A stretch of DNA of 64,000 bases from Thermoanaerobaculales bacterium (GTDB lineage: Bacteria; Acidobacteriota; Thermoanaerobaculia; Thermoanaerobaculales; Sulfomarinibacteraceae): positions 124,001 to 188,000 of the forward strand of contig DAOPQC010000003.1 in NCBI GenBank assembly GCA_035358815.1, given 5' to 3'. The notes beneath the pieces were generated by a model. The model ran no database searches, was not told the origin of the DNA, and was given only the letters and a program-made list of their open reading frames with translations. Both the position numbers and the translations under genes were made by a program. Positions 31,301-39,576 of this stretch are shown here, one piece after another. Position 1 is the stretch's first letter; every line of letters starts with the position of its first letter.

Positions 31301-31448
31301 CGGCATGATCGTGGGGACCGCCTTCACGCTGTTCGTCGTTCCGTCGATCTACATGCTGGTGTCCCGCGTCCGCTCCGCCGCCGAACGCCCGTCGACGGCG
31401 GCCGCGCCGGCGTGGGCGCCCGCGGACGGCGAGGGCCAGCTTGCCTAG
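28356..31448 (+). CDS. RND multidrug-type inner-membrane transporter (AcrB/MexF-like)
   Basis: 1030 residues with 12 hydrophobic segments and two large periplasmic loops, as in the HAE1 family. The proton-relay acidic pair is in LVVDDAIVVVENVERH (TM4) and the lysine in LVAKNGILIVQFANQ (TM10). The N-terminal FIRRPVLAVVINLLILIAG is typical. It should export hydrophobic or amphiphilic compounds through the adaptor and TolC made by the preceding genes; the substrate is unknown. Placement behind an NHLP-like peptide and a sigma-54 promoter is the unusual feature. Confidence 0.95.
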   Translation: MRLTDLFIRRPVLAVVINLLILIAGLQAVRSLSVRQYPRSDIAVVRVTTAYIGANADLVRGFITTPLERVIASADGIEYLESSSAQDVSTITVHLKLNYDTNAALTQIQSKVAQVRNDLPPEAEAPVIELETADNQFAAMYIGFSSNDLDQNRISDYLTRQVQPKLSAISGVQRAEILGDRTFAMRIWLRPEKMAARGISPTDVRQALVLNNYLSALGKTKGSMVSVNLIANTNLQTVDEFRQLVVKEQDGVVVRLGEIADVVLGAESYDSEVRFSGETATFMGIWVLPTANSLEVVRRVRDALPELASELPAGMKAAVAYDATGYIEDALHEVLKTLSETLLIVIVVIYLFLGSLRSVLIPVVAIPISLIGAVFLILVAGFTINLLTLLAIVLAVGLVVDDAIVVVENVERHIHLGEPPLRAAILSARELAGPIIAMTITLAAVYAPVGIQGGLTGSLFREFAFTLAGAVIISGAVALTLSPMMGSRLLRAGDSRRRGFAGMISRHFGVVQRLYTRLLSATLAYRPVVLVLWGIVALLVVPFYLFSQRELAPTEDQGVVFAVVQAAANSTLDQTSLYTRAVNDAFQSFPETERTFQVTFPTGGFSGMITKPWSERQKTTEQLQAELAGKVATVPGVRVIPLVPPPLPGGGDFPVDFVIASTREPEELIQVADELVSKAFTSGLFMFADADLKFDQPQTEVVFDRDRLRSQGVDLAQVGRDLATLLSGDYVNRFSIQGRSYKVIPQLKRAERLTPDQLSEIHVTGPAGQLVPLATFATLATTTEPRELKRFQQLNAVRVQGVIPPGVSLDAALGFLEQEAAKILPPGFTIDYAGQSRQLRVEGSKFLGTLLLSAIVIYLVLAAQFESFRDPFIVLAGSVPLALAGSLMFSFLGLTTLNIYSQVGLITLVGLVAKNGILIVQFANQLQAAGLDKARAVVEAAGTRLRPIVMTSAATVVGHLPLVFADGPGAGARNSIGIMLVSGMIVGTAFTLFVVPSIYMLVSRVRSAAERPSTAAAPAWAPADGEGQLA

Positions 31449-31465
31449 AAGAAAGGAGCCCGGCA

Positions 31466-32257
31466 ATGACTCCGGAGATCTCCAGCTCGGTGACGTTCAT
31501 CATGATGACGACCGCCGCCGCGATCGCGGTGGCGATCTGGACCGTGCTGTCGGCAGCGGCAAGCCGTGGAGGGCTGACGGCCGCCGGTCGGCGGCGCGTC
31601 CGGGTCGGATCGGCGATCGTCCTCGGCGGCTGGCTCGGCGCGGTGGTCGCTCTCGCTCCTGACGGCGTGCCGGCGATCGCGGGCGAGCCGGGCTCGATCA
31701 CTCCGCTGATTCCATGGACCATCGCGATCTCGGCCGCGGTCGTGGTGGCGGCGCTCTGGGGGTCCTCATCGCTGCGGCAGGCGGTCGCCTCGGTGCCGCT
31801 GCCCACCCTCCACGCCCTCCAGGCCTGGCGAGTCGTCGGCATCGTGTTCGTGCTGCTGCTCGCCCAGGGCCGGCTGCCGACGCACTTCGCCCTGCCCGCG
31901 GGGTGGGGGGACGTCGCGGTCGGGCTCACCGCGCCGCTGGTCGCCCTCGCGCTCGCCCGCAAAGCCCGGGGCGCGGCCGTGTTGGCCGCGGTGTGGAATG
32001 TGCTCGGCCTCGTCGACCTCGTGGTCGCGGTCGGCATGGGGACCGGTGTTCTCGCACCGCTGCTGCTGCCCGAACTCGGCGAGGTGCCGCCGGTGGCGGC
32101 GATGGGAGCGCTGCCGATGATCATCGTGCCCACATTCGCGGTTCCGGCGTCCACCATCATTCACGTGATCGCACTCGAGCGGCTGCGCCGCGACCTCCGC
32201 CTCCGCGCCGGCGACCGGAACCTCGGGCGGCGGGAGGTCGTCGAGCCAGCACCATGA
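31466..32257 (+). CDS. Polytopic membrane protein of unknown function
   Basis: 263 residues with about seven hydrophobic segments (e.g. FIMMTTAAAIAVAIWTVL; IVLGGWLGAVVAL; AVLAAVWNVLGLVDLVVAVG; MIIVPTFAVPASTIIHVIAL). GAAAGGAG lies 10 nt before the ATG, and the gene starts 17 nt after the RND gene, so it is the last member of that operon. I recognise no family motif. It may assist the pump or sense its substrate; this is context only. Confidence 0.75.
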   Translation: MTPEISSSVTFIMMTTAAAIAVAIWTVLSAAASRGGLTAAGRRRVRVGSAIVLGGWLGAVVALAPDGVPAIAGEPGSITPLIPWTIAISAAVVVAALWGSSSLRQAVASVPLPTLHALQAWRVVGIVFVLLLAQGRLPTHFALPAGWGDVAVGLTAPLVALALARKARGAAVLAAVWNVLGLVDLVVAVGMGTGVLAPLLLPELGEVPPVAAMGALPMIIVPTFAVPASTIIHVIALERLRRDLRLRAGDRNLGRREVVEPAP

Positions 32258-32412
32258 TGCCGGTGCCGGACCAGGCTCGGATGATGCGTGGCCGTCTTCC
32301 GATGTGAACAGCTCGCGCTCATATATCGCGAGCGCCTTGGCGAAGTCGTTGGCGATGCGGACGAGGACCGGTGCTCTCCTCGCGGTCGCCCCGCCCAGAC
32401 CCCCCCTCGCCC

Positions 32413-32877
32413 TCAACAGGTGCCGGGCATCGCCCGCACACGCCTGTCCAGCTCCTCGGGGCTGACGTCTTCCTTGTGGGTGGCGACCCACCAGAGATGG
32501 CCGAACGGATCCTCGAGCTGGCCGGAGCGGTCGCCGTAGAACTGATCCTCCACCGGCCTGCGCGCGCTGGCGCCGGCGGCGACTGCCCGCTTGACGAACG
32601 CGTCGACGTCCTCGACGTAGAGGTGGATGGTGACGGGCGTGCCGCCGAGGGTGTCCGGCGCCGTGCCACCGAACTCCGGGAACTCGTCGGACAGCATGAC
32701 CACGGAATCGCCGATGCGAAACTCCGCGTGACCGAGGCGCCCGTCCGGCATGACGAAGCGGAAGCTCTCGCTCGCTCCAAACGCCTTCTTGTAGAACTCC
32801 AGCGCCTCGACTCCCTTCTTCACCGCCAGGTAGGGCGTCACGGTGTGGTGTCCATCAGGGATCGGCTTGACGGCCAT
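32413..32877 (-). CDS. VOC-family (PhnB/glyoxalase-like) protein
   Basis: 154 residues with the PhnB-type VOC pattern: TVTPYLAVKKGVEALEFYKKAFGA at the N-terminus, HAEFRIGDSVVMLSDEFPE, TIHLYVEDVDAFVKRAVAAGA, and the C-terminal metal-site region DQFYGDRSGQLEDPFGHLWWVATHKED. The fold hosts glyoxalases, dioxygenases and drug-binding proteins; the PhnB-like branch is mostly of unknown function. AGGAAAGGAG precedes the ATG. Confidence 0.9.
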   Translation of the reverse strand: MAVKPIPDGHHTVTPYLAVKKGVEALEFYKKAFGASESFRFVMPDGRLGHAEFRIGDSVVMLSDEFPEFGGTAPDTLGGTPVTIHLYVEDVDAFVKRAVAAGASARRPVEDQFYGDRSGQLEDPFGHLWWVATHKEDVSPEELDRRVRAMPGTC

Positions 32878-32889
32878 GAAGCTCTCCTT

Positions 32890-32985
32890 TCCTCAAGCCG
32901 GGACGCCGCAATCTTCCTGCCGGTGTCTCCGGTCGCCCCGATCACAGTGATCGTGCCGGACTCCCGCTCGTGGATGATGCGACGC
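32890..32985 (-). pseudogene. N-terminal scrap of an NmrA-like NAD(P)-binding protein
   Basis: The minus strand encodes TITVIGATGDTGRKIA, the opening beta strand and GxxGxxG dinucleotide loop of NmrA/SDR-like proteins. The frame then loses the pattern and runs into the VOC gene. Only about 30 residues remain, with no start or downstream domain, so this is a fragment left by deletion. Confidence 0.4.
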
Positions 32986-33532
32986 ACCCGTGATTGCGCC
33001 AACCCGGGTCGGGGGACCCGCATTCCGTGGGCGGAGCGGTCCGCCCGAGGCTGCGCAAGGGAGCGATGGTCTGGGCCGCGGCGGTGACCGCAAGCGGCAC
33101 GAGAGGGTCTCGATGGCGGGGTCAGTTGGCAGTCAGGGGCGGCTGTCAGCGCTGGCCCGCGCGCCCCGCTCTGCGCCTGGCGGCGGAGCCGGAAGGAGGA
33201 ACGACTGGCGAAACCCCCGGCCGCCAACCGCCGAGCCGCGCGTCGGTGGCTCGTCGATGGTCGACGCCGGCCGGACACCTGGTCGTGACAGGGGTCACTC
33301 GCGACGATTTTGCGAACCAGTTTCAACGCCACTACAGTAGGCGGGTGGCCGGTGCGTCGTCGCAGGGGAGGACGTCGAGTCGCGGGGGGCATCGGCCGGC
33401 AGGGGATCCCGTCCCGGGACGCCGGCGCCTCGCCGGTGTCCGCTCGAGGACGAGGCTCCTGCGCCCCGACCGGGAGGCGGCAACGTGGCCAGAGGAAGCG
33501 GCGGCCGATCGGCCGCTCGGGGAGGGTAGCGC
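32986..33532. other. Intergenic stretch before the second sigma-54 activator
   Basis: About 550 nt with no convincing gene. A short inverted repeat (GTGAC-N4-GTCAC around 33286-33300) lies in it, followed by an AT-richer patch (ACGATTTTGCG) that may hold the promoter for the activator gene. No sigma-54 box was seen here. Confidence 0.35.
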
Positions 33533-34609
33533 ATGTCACCGTCGACCACGCCGCAGTGGGCACGCCAGGCGGGCCTGAACGAGGCCCGATACGACGAGGA
33601 CCGCCTGCTGGGATCGAGCCCTGCCATCCAGGAGGTGATCGACAAGATCGAGCTCGCCGCGCCGACCGACGCGACGGTGCTCCTCGTCGGCGAGACCGGG
33701 ACCGGCAAAGAGCTGGTGGCTCGCGAGATCCACCTGCGCAGCGCTCGCCGTGACCGGCCGATGGTTGCGGTCAACTGCGCCTCGGTCACCCGCGAGCTCT
33801 TCGAGAGCGAGTTCTTCGGCCACGTCAAGGGCGCCTTCACGGGCGCCATTCGCGACCGCGTCGGGCGATTCCTCCTCGCCGATGGCGGCACCCTGTTCCT
33901 GGACGAGGTCAGCGAAATCCCAACCGACATGCAGGCCAAGCTGCTGCGGGTGCTCCAGGAGCAGCGCTTCGAGAGGGTCGGGGCGGAGCTGTCCCAGACC
34001 GTCGACGTCCGCCTCGTGGCGGCCACCAACCGCAACCTCGAGATCGAGGTCGCGGAAGGCCGGTTCCGCTCCGACCTCTACTATCGTCTCGCCGTCTTCC
34101 CGATCGCCATTCCTCCGCTGCGGGAGCGGACCGAGGACATCGGCCCGCTGGCGCGCCACTTCTTCGAGCGGGCGACCCGCCAGCTCCAGATCCCCTGCCC
34201 CTCGCTCGGCGCGGAGGAGATCGGACCGCTGCGCGCCTACCCATGGCCCGGCAACGTCCGCGAGCTCCGCAACGTGATGGAGCGCGCCGCGATCACCGCG
34301 CTCGGCGGGAGGATGGCGATCGAGCTTCCAGGCCCCTCGGCCGGTCCGGTGCCGCCGGCGCCGTGGCTCACGGAACCGGGCACCGGTCTGCCGGGGCGGG
34401 TGCTGACCGACGCCGAGATGCGCAGCTTCGAGCGCGAGAACCTGTGCGCCGCGCTGCGCGCCTGCAACGGCAAGATCTACGGGCCCGGCGGCGCCGCCGA
34501 GCTGCTCGACATGCCGCCCTCCACCCTGGCCTACCGCCTGCGCACGCTGGGACTGAGGCCGCCGGCGGGCCGCCGGCGGCCCGGATCCGGCAATCACCAA
34601 AGCTCGTGA
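33533..34609 (+). CDS. Short sigma-54-dependent activator without sensor domain
   Basis: 358 residues with GGGAGG before the ATG. After ~25 residues it enters directly into the AAA+ domain: Walker A LVGETGTGKE, contact loop GAFTGA, Walker B GGTLFLDEVSEI, sensor stretch VRLVAATNRNLE. The C-terminus has a helix-turn-helix (GGAAELLDMPPSTLAYRLRTLGL). There is no receiver, GAF or PAS domain, so activity must be controlled in trans (PspF-like) or by expression level. The near-consensus sigma-54 promoter 120 nt downstream is its obvious target. Confidence 0.92.
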   Translation: MSPSTTPQWARQAGLNEARYDEDRLLGSSPAIQEVIDKIELAAPTDATVLLVGETGTGKELVAREIHLRSARRDRPMVAVNCASVTRELFESEFFGHVKGAFTGAIRDRVGRFLLADGGTLFLDEVSEIPTDMQAKLLRVLQEQRFERVGAELSQTVDVRLVAATNRNLEIEVAEGRFRSDLYYRLAVFPIAIPPLRERTEDIGPLARHFFERATRQLQIPCPSLGAEEIGPLRAYPWPGNVRELRNVMERAAITALGGRMAIELPGPSAGPVPPAPWLTEPGTGLPGRVLTDAEMRSFERENLCAALRACNGKIYGPGGAAELLDMPPSTLAYRLRTLGLRPPAGRRRPGSGNHQSS

Positions 34610-34709
34610 CCGCCACCACCAGCTCTTGTCGGCGGCCGGGCCGGCCGCACCGGCTGGCGGCAGCAGCGTGCACGGCAAACGACCAGGATTCAGTGGTTTG
34701 TCGGATTTC

Positions 34710-34726
34710 TTGAGACGTTTCCTCAA
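34710..34726 (+). promoter_or_regulatory. Inverted repeat abutting the sigma-54 promoter
   Basis: TTGAG-N7-CTCAA ends one base before the -24 element. It is too close for a normal enhancer site and might be a repressor site or chance. Confidence 0.25.
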
Positions 34727-34727
34727 C

Positions 34728-34744
34728 TTGGCATCGTGCTTGCA
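34728..34744 (+). promoter_or_regulatory. Near-consensus sigma-54 promoter of the beta-propeller gene
   Basis: TTGGCATCGTGCTTGCA has GG (34730-34731) and GC (34742-34743) at exactly 10-nt spacing, and TTGGCA/TTGCA flanks. Transcription would start near 34755, giving a ~135-nt leader to the ATG at 34890. The whole 34610-34889 gap holds no gene. Confidence 0.8.
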
Positions 34745-34889
34745 ACCCCTCTCCGTGCGCCACCTCGCCGCCGGAGCGGCGTGAGGGACGCGGTTGGACG
34801 GAAGTCGACGAGCAACCACGACCGGACGGCCATGCGGCCCGCCGGTTTGAGCATCAGGCCATCTGAGCAACGGCCAAAGGAGGTTCACG

Positions 34890-36188
34890 ATGAGTCGAGA
34901 AATCGTCAATCGAGGGCGCGAACGTGGTGCGAGTCTGAGGCCATGGCTGCTGGCGGCGCTGGCCGCGTCCGTAATCGCGGTCGTGACGCCGTCCGGCACC
35001 GCCGTCGCCGCCGAGCTCGCTGCTCAAGGCGAGGATGCGTCGAAGGCGGCACGGCCGGTTGGCGCGGTCTATCTGATGACTAACAACGAGGGCAGCAACG
35101 AGATCGTGGTCTACTCCCGTTACGCCGACGGAAAGCTCGAGGAGGCGACCCGGGTCGCGACCGGCGGCGCCGGCAGCGGCGAGGCGCTCCACAGCGCCGG
35201 CTCAGTGCAGCTCGTGGGCGAGCGCTTCCTGCTCGCGGTGAACCCGGGCGACTCGACGATCTCGGTGTTCCGCCTGCGCTCGAACGCCGACGACGACACC
35301 AGGCTCCCGGCGCTGATCGGCAAGTGGCCGTCCGGGGGCTCGACCCCGGTCTCGCTCGCGGCGCGGGAGGGGCTGGTCTACGTGCTCAACTCCGGACCCC
35401 TGCGAGCGCTCTCCACAGACCCGGCGGAGCCGACTGCCATCTCCCCGGTCGAGGGCTCGATCGCGGGCTTCAAGCTCTCCGAGCGGGGCCGGCTCGCGCT
35501 CATCCCCGGCTCGATCCAGCCGCTGCCGAGCTCGCGGTCCGAGCCGGTCCAGATCGTGTTCGCGCCGCAGGATGAGGCGATCCTGGTCTCCAACAGCGCC
35601 TCGGACACGATCGCCGTGTACTCCCTCGACGAGGAGACGGGCGTCGCCCGGCTTGCCGCCGTCCACGCCGGCCACCCCGGGTCGGGGCCCTCGCACATGG
35701 ACACGCCGTGGGGGCTGGCCTTCGACACCAGAGGCTTCGTCTACTCCTCCGAGGCCGCGGACGCGATGCCGGACTCGAGCAGCGTCGGCGTGCACTCGGT
35801 CTCGGAGAGAGACGGCCAGATCGTGGTCCGGTCGGCTGCTCCGTCGCTGCCCATCAACCAGACGTGGGCGGCTGGCCTTGCCATGACACGGAACGGCCGC
35901 TGGATCTTCACCGCCAACATGGGGTCGGACTCGATCACCGCGATCAGGTCGAGGATCGTCAACGGCCAGCCACAGCTCAGCCTCGCGACTCCGAGCGGGA
36001 CGTCTGCCGTCACGGGCCGCGCCCCGGTCGCGCTGGCCCTGAGCCGTAACGACAGGTACCTGTACTCGCTCAACAGCGGCGACGGCAGCATCAGCGCGTA
36101 TCGGGTCGACCGGCGCAACGGAGCCCTCTCCGAGCTGCATGCGCTGTTCGGCCTCCCCGCCAGCGCCAGCGGCCTGGCCGCCGAGTAG
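34890..36188 (+). CDS. Secreted lactonase-like (YVTN-type) beta-propeller protein
   Basis: 432 residues with AAAGGAGG before the ATG. The signal peptide (WLLAALAASVIAVVTPSGTAVAA) is followed by a seven-bladed-propeller-like sequence with repeated blades: GAVYLMTNNEGSNEIVVYSR, LLAVNPGDSTISVFRL, AILVSNSASDTIAVYSLDEETG, WIFTANMGSDSITAIR and YLYSLNSGDGSISAYRVD. This resembles the 6-phosphogluconolactonase/3-carboxymuconate cyclase-like family, but exported members are often of unknown function. Its control by a sigma-54 promoter next to an activator gene is strongly suggested. Confidence 0.88.
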   Translation: MSREIVNRGRERGASLRPWLLAALAASVIAVVTPSGTAVAAELAAQGEDASKAARPVGAVYLMTNNEGSNEIVVYSRYADGKLEEATRVATGGAGSGEALHSAGSVQLVGERFLLAVNPGDSTISVFRLRSNADDDTRLPALIGKWPSGGSTPVSLAAREGLVYVLNSGPLRALSTDPAEPTAISPVEGSIAGFKLSERGRLALIPGSIQPLPSSRSEPVQIVFAPQDEAILVSNSASDTIAVYSLDEETGVARLAAVHAGHPGSGPSHMDTPWGLAFDTRGFVYSSEAADAMPDSSSVGVHSVSERDGQIVVRSAAPSLPINQTWAAGLAMTRNGRWIFTANMGSDSITAIRSRIVNGQPQLSLATPSGTSAVTGRAPVALALSRNDRYLYSLNSGDGSISAYRVDRRNGALSELHALFGLPASASGLAAE

Positions 36189-36212
36189 CCGTCGATTCTC
36201 TCCTCCCCTGCA

Positions 36213-36240
36213 GGGGTCGCCCCGGGATCGGGGCGGCCCC
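36213..36240 (+). terminator. Terminator hairpin after the beta-propeller gene
   Basis: Stem GGGGTCGCCCCG / CGGGGCGGCCCC with a GGAT loop, 12 bp with one G-T wobble, 25 nt after the stop codon. A pyrimidine-rich tract follows but no run of T. Confidence 0.6.
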
Positions 36241-36289
36241 CGCCTTCTCCTGGTGGGAGGCGGGGACGGCGAGCGGTCGACGCGCCCAT

Positions 36290-36645
36290 CTCGTCCCCGG
36301 CGCCGCATTCGGGCGGCGGCCCGACTCGAGAGCACCGGCCGCGTGCCGGAGGCCGACCCGGGAAGGGCGGCGGACGGCTCCCGCCACCGACCGCTTCCGA
36401 GCCCCACCTGGCGACGGGTGGTGGTGGCCGGCGACGCCGACATCGTGCGGCCCGAGCACGCCGTCGAGGTGTACCGGCTCCTGCCGTACGCCCAGCTCGC
36501 CGTGCTCCCGGGCACCGACCACATGACGCTCATGGCGCGTGCCGATCGGCTGGTTCCCATGATCGAGAGGTTCTTGGATGCGCCCGCCCCTGTTCGAGGT
36601 GGCGGGCCGAGAGGGATCGGCTCGACGCGTGACGAGGTACGGTGA
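36290..36645 (+). pseudogene. C-terminal fragment of an alpha/beta hydrolase
   Basis: The recognisable part begins at VVVAGDADIVRPEHAVEVYR and ends GTDHMTLMARADRLVPMIERFL. These are the strand carrying the acidic catalytic residue and the loop with the catalytic His of alpha/beta hydrolases. The nucleophile elbow and the whole N-terminal half are missing; upstream codons are Arg/Pro-rich shadow. It is a 3' gene remnant between the propeller terminator and mtfA. Confidence 0.5.
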
Positions 36646-36667
36646 GCCGCTCGCGTCGCGCGGCGGC

Positions 36668-37534
36668 TCAGCCCGGACGCCGCTTGCGCAGCTTCCGCTC
36701 CTCCTCGCGCCGTTGACGGCGGCGCTCGCGGCCGGTCTGGCCAATGGTGAGCGAGCGCTCCGGCGCCGGCCACGCCGCCGGGTCCTGGTTGTAGTACCAG
36801 GCGAGGACGTCGTAGAGCTCGGGGTGGTGGGTCTTGAGGTAGAGGCCGCGCTCGAAGAACGACTCGGTGGCGACCGCGAAGAACTCCGCCTCGTCCTCGG
36901 CGCCGTAGGAGTCCAGTGCCTTGACCCGCCGCCCCGCCTCGACCTCGCGGTCGAGCGCCTCGTAGGCGGCCAGGAAGGCGTCCATCCGGCGCACCGCCTC
37001 CTCGCGCCCGCCCTCGAATCTCGACGGGTTCGCGGTCAGCACGTCGATGATGTCGATCTGGTGGGCCAGCTCGTGCAGCACCAGGTTGCGGCCGGTGAGC
37101 GCGCGCGCATCGCCGGCGAGCTCCTGCCACGACAGCACCACGATGCCGCGCTCCCACGCCTCGCCCTCGCGCTCGTCGATCTCCTCGGTGACCACGCCGG
37201 CGTCGTCCTCCCAGACGTCCGGCGCCCGGTAGCTGGTCGGGTAGACCAGGATCGAGCGGACGTGGTCGAAGGCGTCCACCGAGCGCCCCAGCGTCAGCAC
37301 GCACGCCTGGGCGGCGATCACCGCCCGCATCGCGTCGTCGAGCTTGATGCCGCCGCACGGCTCCCAGTCGCGCTCGGCCATGAACAGGCGCAGGTCGTCC
37401 AGCAGGCGCGGCTTGGCCGCCGCCGGGATGGCCCGCCACAGCGCGACATCGAGCTCGAGCCGGACCTGCCACTCGTCAGGGAACGGCGAGGCCAGGATCT
37501 TCGCCCGCCGCCGATCGCGCCACCACCGCAGCAT
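36668..37534 (-). CDS. mtfA: MtfA-family zinc metallopeptidase
   Basis: 288 residues from the ATG of MLRWWRDRR (longer upstream frame rejected as Pro/Gly/Arg-rich). The zinc motif HELAH lies in GRNLVLHELAHQIDIID, and the downstream glutamate-bearing helix is EAEFFAVATESFFE. MtfA in Escherichia coli binds the Mlc repressor and has aminopeptidase activity, linking it to glucose-PTS control; no Mlc or PTS gene is in view here. It is a cytosolic enzyme. The basic C-terminus (RRRQRREEERKLRKRRPG) is an addition common in high-GC homologues. Confidence 0.92.
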   Translation of the reverse strand: MLRWWRDRRRAKILASPFPDEWQVRLELDVALWRAIPAAAKPRLLDDLRLFMAERDWEPCGGIKLDDAMRAVIAAQACVLTLGRSVDAFDHVRSILVYPTSYRAPDVWEDDAGVVTEEIDEREGEAWERGIVVLSWQELAGDARALTGRNLVLHELAHQIDIIDVLTANPSRFEGGREEAVRRMDAFLAAYEALDREVEAGRRVKALDSYGAEDEAEFFAVATESFFERGLYLKTHHPELYDVLAWYYNQDPAAWPAPERSLTIGQTGRERRRQRREEERKLRKRRPG

Positions 37535-37630
37535 CGCGCCTCCCGACCCCATGCTACGCGATTGCGGCCCGAGTTCCGCCCGGGGTCGAGGGCCGCTGCC
37601 GACGACGCCGCTCGGCACCGAGGCCGTTCG

Positions 37631-39133
37631 TCAGTCGTCGACGGTTGCGCTCCACGCCCAGGCCAGCCCGGTCTCGAAGCCGTCCATGAACAGCATCCCA
37701 GGCCAGCGCTCGGCGGCGCCCATGTCGCAGTAGGTGCCCGGCAGGTCGTCGCCCTCGACCGTCCGCGGGTAGCCTCTCTGGTCGAGCTGGACCAGGGCGC
37801 CGTTGATGTCCGTGCAGTACTCATCGCCGGCGTCCACCACCGGGCTGCCCGGCAGCGGGACGTGCACCGGTGTGAGACCGCCCTGCCGATCCAGCGGGCC
37901 GAGGCCCGGGAGCACGCCACCGATGTTGCCGCCGGTGTCGCCGGTGATCGTGCATCCGACTGCGTTCGAGATCAGGTTGAAGCGCTCGGAGTAGACCGTG
38001 CCCGAGCAGTCGGGGTGGACTTCGACGGTCGGCGACCAGTCCGAGTTGCTGCCGAGGGCGACGTGGCGCAGCCGGACGTCTGCTCCGGGGACGATCTGGA
38101 TGCCCCCGCCGTTCCCAGAGCCCGAGGCGTCGCCGTCTGCGATGTTGCCGGTGATGGTCACGCTCGACAGGTCGACGATGCCGTCGTACGCCAGGATGCC
38201 GCCGCCGCCCAAGTCGGTCACGTTGGAGCTCAGGGTCGAGTTGACCGCGTAGACCAGACTCGCGGAGGATCGGACCTCGAGACCGCCATTCTGGTTGTAC
38301 GCAAGGGTGCTCGACAGCAGGTACAGGCGGCCGCCGACCGAGACCCCCCGGCCTCCCTGCACCTCGATGGTCGAGCGGTCGATGACTGTGCTCACGACCG
38401 AGTCCTCGAAGACCCCCACGCCATCGTTGTTGTGGACCCACGAGCGCTCGAGCCGGTAGTTCCCCGTTGTGTCATGGAATCCCAGCGCCATTCCGTCGAT
38501 CGTGGCTCCGTCGGTGCGCCGGTTCTCGTCGATCTCACATGCAAGCAGCGTCAGCGAGTCAACGGCGTACGCGTGGATCGCGTAACCGCTGTGACTCCAT
38601 GCCGAGGACGCGCGATTCCCGTGCAGGCGGCAGCGCTCGAAGGTCGCCGTCACCGGGCCGCTGATCTGCACACCTCCGCCCCCATCCCAATAGAGGGCGC
38701 TGAGCGGCAGGAGGCCGTTGTGGATCCCGATCCCCTCGAACCGGATGGTCGCGTTGGAGGGCGGGACCAGGTCGAAGACCCGGTCGATCGAGTTGCCGTC
38801 GACGACCGTGCGGTCAGGCCCGTCGCCCCGGATGGTCACCGATTCGCGCACGTCGAGGTCCCCGTTCACGCACTGGTCCTCCGAGGTGCCGGGCCGGTTG
38901 AGAAGGTACGTCCCCGCCGGCACGATGATCAGGTCCTCGCCGGCGAGCGCGTTGGACTCCTGGATCGCCGCCCGCAGCGTGCAGGTGCTGATCGGGGTGA
39001 GGCACACCCCGTTGCCCGGGCTCGCGTCCAGACCATCCACGGTCGAGTTGACGGTGAAGGTGGCGGCGGAAGCCGGTTGGCTCAGGAGGATCACCGCCGC
39101 GGCCAGCGCCAGGAATCCAAGCCGGTGAGACAT
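37631..39133 (-). CDS. Secreted right-handed beta-helix protein with CSLREA motif and DGFETG tail
   Basis: 500 residues. A signal peptide (FLALAAAVILLSQPASAA) is followed directly by the CSLREA-type segment TFTVNSTVDGLDASPG ... CTLRAAIQESNAL, then ~350 residues of parallel beta-helix repeats (VTIRGDGPDRTVVDGNSI; LYLLSSTLAYNQNGGLEVR; VDLSSVTITGNIADG). It ends MLFMDGFETGLAWAWSATVDD, related to the DGFESG tail of the FG-GAP protein at 17426-19042. Such proteins are exported adhesin-like or polysaccharide-acting proteins; no catalytic residues are recognisable. The gene is separated from mtfA by about 96 nt on the same strand. Confidence 0.87.
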   Translation of the reverse strand: MSHRLGFLALAAAVILLSQPASAATFTVNSTVDGLDASPGNGVCLTPISTCTLRAAIQESNALAGEDLIIVPAGTYLLNRPGTSEDQCVNGDLDVRESVTIRGDGPDRTVVDGNSIDRVFDLVPPSNATIRFEGIGIHNGLLPLSALYWDGGGGVQISGPVTATFERCRLHGNRASSAWSHSGYAIHAYAVDSLTLLACEIDENRRTDGATIDGMALGFHDTTGNYRLERSWVHNNDGVGVFEDSVVSTVIDRSTIEVQGGRGVSVGGRLYLLSSTLAYNQNGGLEVRSSASLVYAVNSTLSSNVTDLGGGGILAYDGIVDLSSVTITGNIADGDASGSGNGGGIQIVPGADVRLRHVALGSNSDWSPTVEVHPDCSGTVYSERFNLISNAVGCTITGDTGGNIGGVLPGLGPLDRQGGLTPVHVPLPGSPVVDAGDEYCTDINGALVQLDQRGYPRTVEGDDLPGTYCDMGAAERWPGMLFMDGFETGLAWAWSATVDD

Positions 39134-39576
39134 GGACCACCTCCGAGTCTGGATGAGAAGGGTGCACCGTGATTCGATTCTACCGCCATCTACTGCTGTC
39201 TGGGGGAGCCGGGCCGCCGACCGGCCCGTCCTCGCCCCAGTGGAAGGCGCGCGAGCGGGCCTGCACAGCTCACTGCGAGACAGTCACCCACTTGTCCCCA
39301 CGGCCCGCGTTTCTCCTCGGCCCGGTGGCACCGCCTGCAACTCCAAGAGATCGCGCCCCTTCGTCATCTCCACCGACCAGCCGCCTTGTCGTCAAATCTG
39401 AGAAGGGGTTCGTGCCGTAGTGGCCTAACGAGCGCCCGTGGTGGCTGAAGATGCCAATTGAGGAGCATCTTCACTGCCCCAGGATGCGCGCAGCGCATCC
39501 CGAGGAGCGTGTGGGCAGAGGCCGACCCCACAACCCGAATCCAGCAATGCGCCCAGGGGCCTATGCCCTCACGCTC
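39134..39576. other. Intergenic region upstream of the beta-helix gene
   Basis: About 440 nt without a credible gene. The only structure seen is the hairpin at 39447-39472. The part nearest 39134-39240 should hold the beta-helix gene promoter, but no clear boxes are visible. Confidence 0.4.
39447..39472 (-). terminator. Hairpin downstream of sdaA
   Basis: Perfect 8-bp stem GAAGATGC / GCATCTTC with a 10-nt loop, about 105 nt beyond the sdaA stop codon. It has no T-tract and is of moderate strength, so its role as terminator is uncertain. Confidence 0.35.

Noticed and set aside
32290..32400. Minus-strand stretch reading RIANDFAKALAIYERELFTSED
   Set aside because: Composition is coding-like, but only ~35 residues are seen, no start or family match, and it is sandwiched between two gene ends.
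34710..34726. TTGAG-N7-CTCAA as the sigma-54 enhancer
   Set aside because: It abuts the -24 box, whereas enhancer sites normally lie 70-200 nt upstream. Kept only as a low-confidence site.
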